Assembly (NCBI GenBank): GCA_009924765.1
Contig: RFQW01000126.1
Coordinates: 1-5,780 of the forward strand
DNA from: Planctomycetota bacterium
Lineage (GTDB): Bacteria > Planctomycetota > Phycisphaerae > Phycisphaerales > SM1A02
DNA: 5,780 bases
Direction of reading: 5' to 3'
The notes below the pieces were generated by a model, which saw only the letters and a program-made list of their open reading frames with translations, was not told where the DNA came from and did not search any database. Both the position numbers and the translations under genes were made by a program. Positions 5,692 through 5,780 of the stretch are shown one piece after another. The first letter of the stretch is position 1; each line of letters opens with the position of its first letter.

Positions 5692-5780
5692 TCAGGGCAA
5701 ATCCGGCGACACGCTCTCATCCAGGATGGTGACCAGCCAGCCAAACAGGATGAGCAGGTGCATGAGCCCCTGCATGGCGT
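5692..5780 (-). CDS. C-terminal 28 residues of an unidentified, probably membrane, protein (5' end outside window)
   Basis: An open frame enters from the right edge on the minus strand and ends at the TGA at 5694-5692. The visible residues include GLMHLLILFGWLVTIL, a hydrophobic segment long enough for most of a transmembrane helix, followed by a short acidic tail DESVSPDLP. The gene lies upstream of the FG-GAP gene on the same strand, with 40 bases between its stop and the next ATG. Too little is visible to name a family. The frame could be non-coding, but its end just ahead of a same-strand promoter and its hydrophobic composition make a real gene end plausible. Confidence 0.5.
   Translation of the reverse strand, partial: AMQGLMHLLILFGWLVTILDESVSPDLP

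Noticed and set aside
4494..5732. 412-codon plus-strand open frame opposite the FG-GAP gene
   Set aside because: The minus strand has periodic DxDxDG repeats; the plus product only mirrors them as repeated His/Ile/Arg patterns.

Overview
The window is GC-rich and densely coded. It reads like chromosome from a planctomycete, most likely a member of the Phycisphaerae. This is an inference from protein architecture: a long surface or secreted protein with FG-GAP repeats, planctomycete-style cysteine-rich repeats and a C-terminal dockerin-like tail of the form DxDGxGxVDFGDVALVL. There is no mobile element, CRISPR array, rRNA or tRNA that I can see.

Layout. (1) Positions 1-1047, minus strand: the first 349 codons of thiC (phosphomethylpyrimidine synthase, thiamin pyrimidine branch), running off the left edge. 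(2) Positions 1048-1380: a 333-base divergent intergenic region. It holds the thiC ribosome binding site, a thiamin pyrophosphate (TPP) riboswitch, a -10 box placed so that transcription starts at the first riboswitch helix, and an 8-bp inverted repeat that may be an operator. (3) Positions 1381-2382, plus strand: a 333-residue regulator made of two consecutive Lrp/AsnC modules. (4) Positions 2416-3384, plus strand: a PLP-dependent serine/threonine dehydratase closely resembling serine racemase, including its metal site. (5) Positions 3374-5651, minus strand: a large exported-type protein with seven FG-GAP repeats, two cysteine-rich repeats, a PPC-like domain and a dockerin-like tail. The tail is in another frame, so the gene carries a frameshift near 3587-3607. 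(6) Positions 5692-5780, minus strand: the last 28 codons of another gene, ending in a hydrophobic helix.

How the genes may work together. thiC is expected to be switched off by TPP through its leader. The double-Lrp protein and the dehydratase are adjacent, same-strand genes 33 bases apart, and are plausibly an amino-acid-responsive regulator and its target. The large minus-strand protein is unrelated in function and meets the dehydratase gene tail to tail, with an 11-base overlap. Two genes (2416 and 5651) have no Shine-Dalgarno sequence but carry a TAnnnT box exactly 6 bases before the ATG, which suggests leaderless transcripts.

I found no clear undescribed multi-gene system. The points most worth a second look are the frameshift that separates the dockerin-like tail, the paired cysteine loss between the two cysteine-rich repeats, the double-Lrp/dehydratase pair, the unusual N-terminal extension of ThiC, and the possible leaderless promoters.
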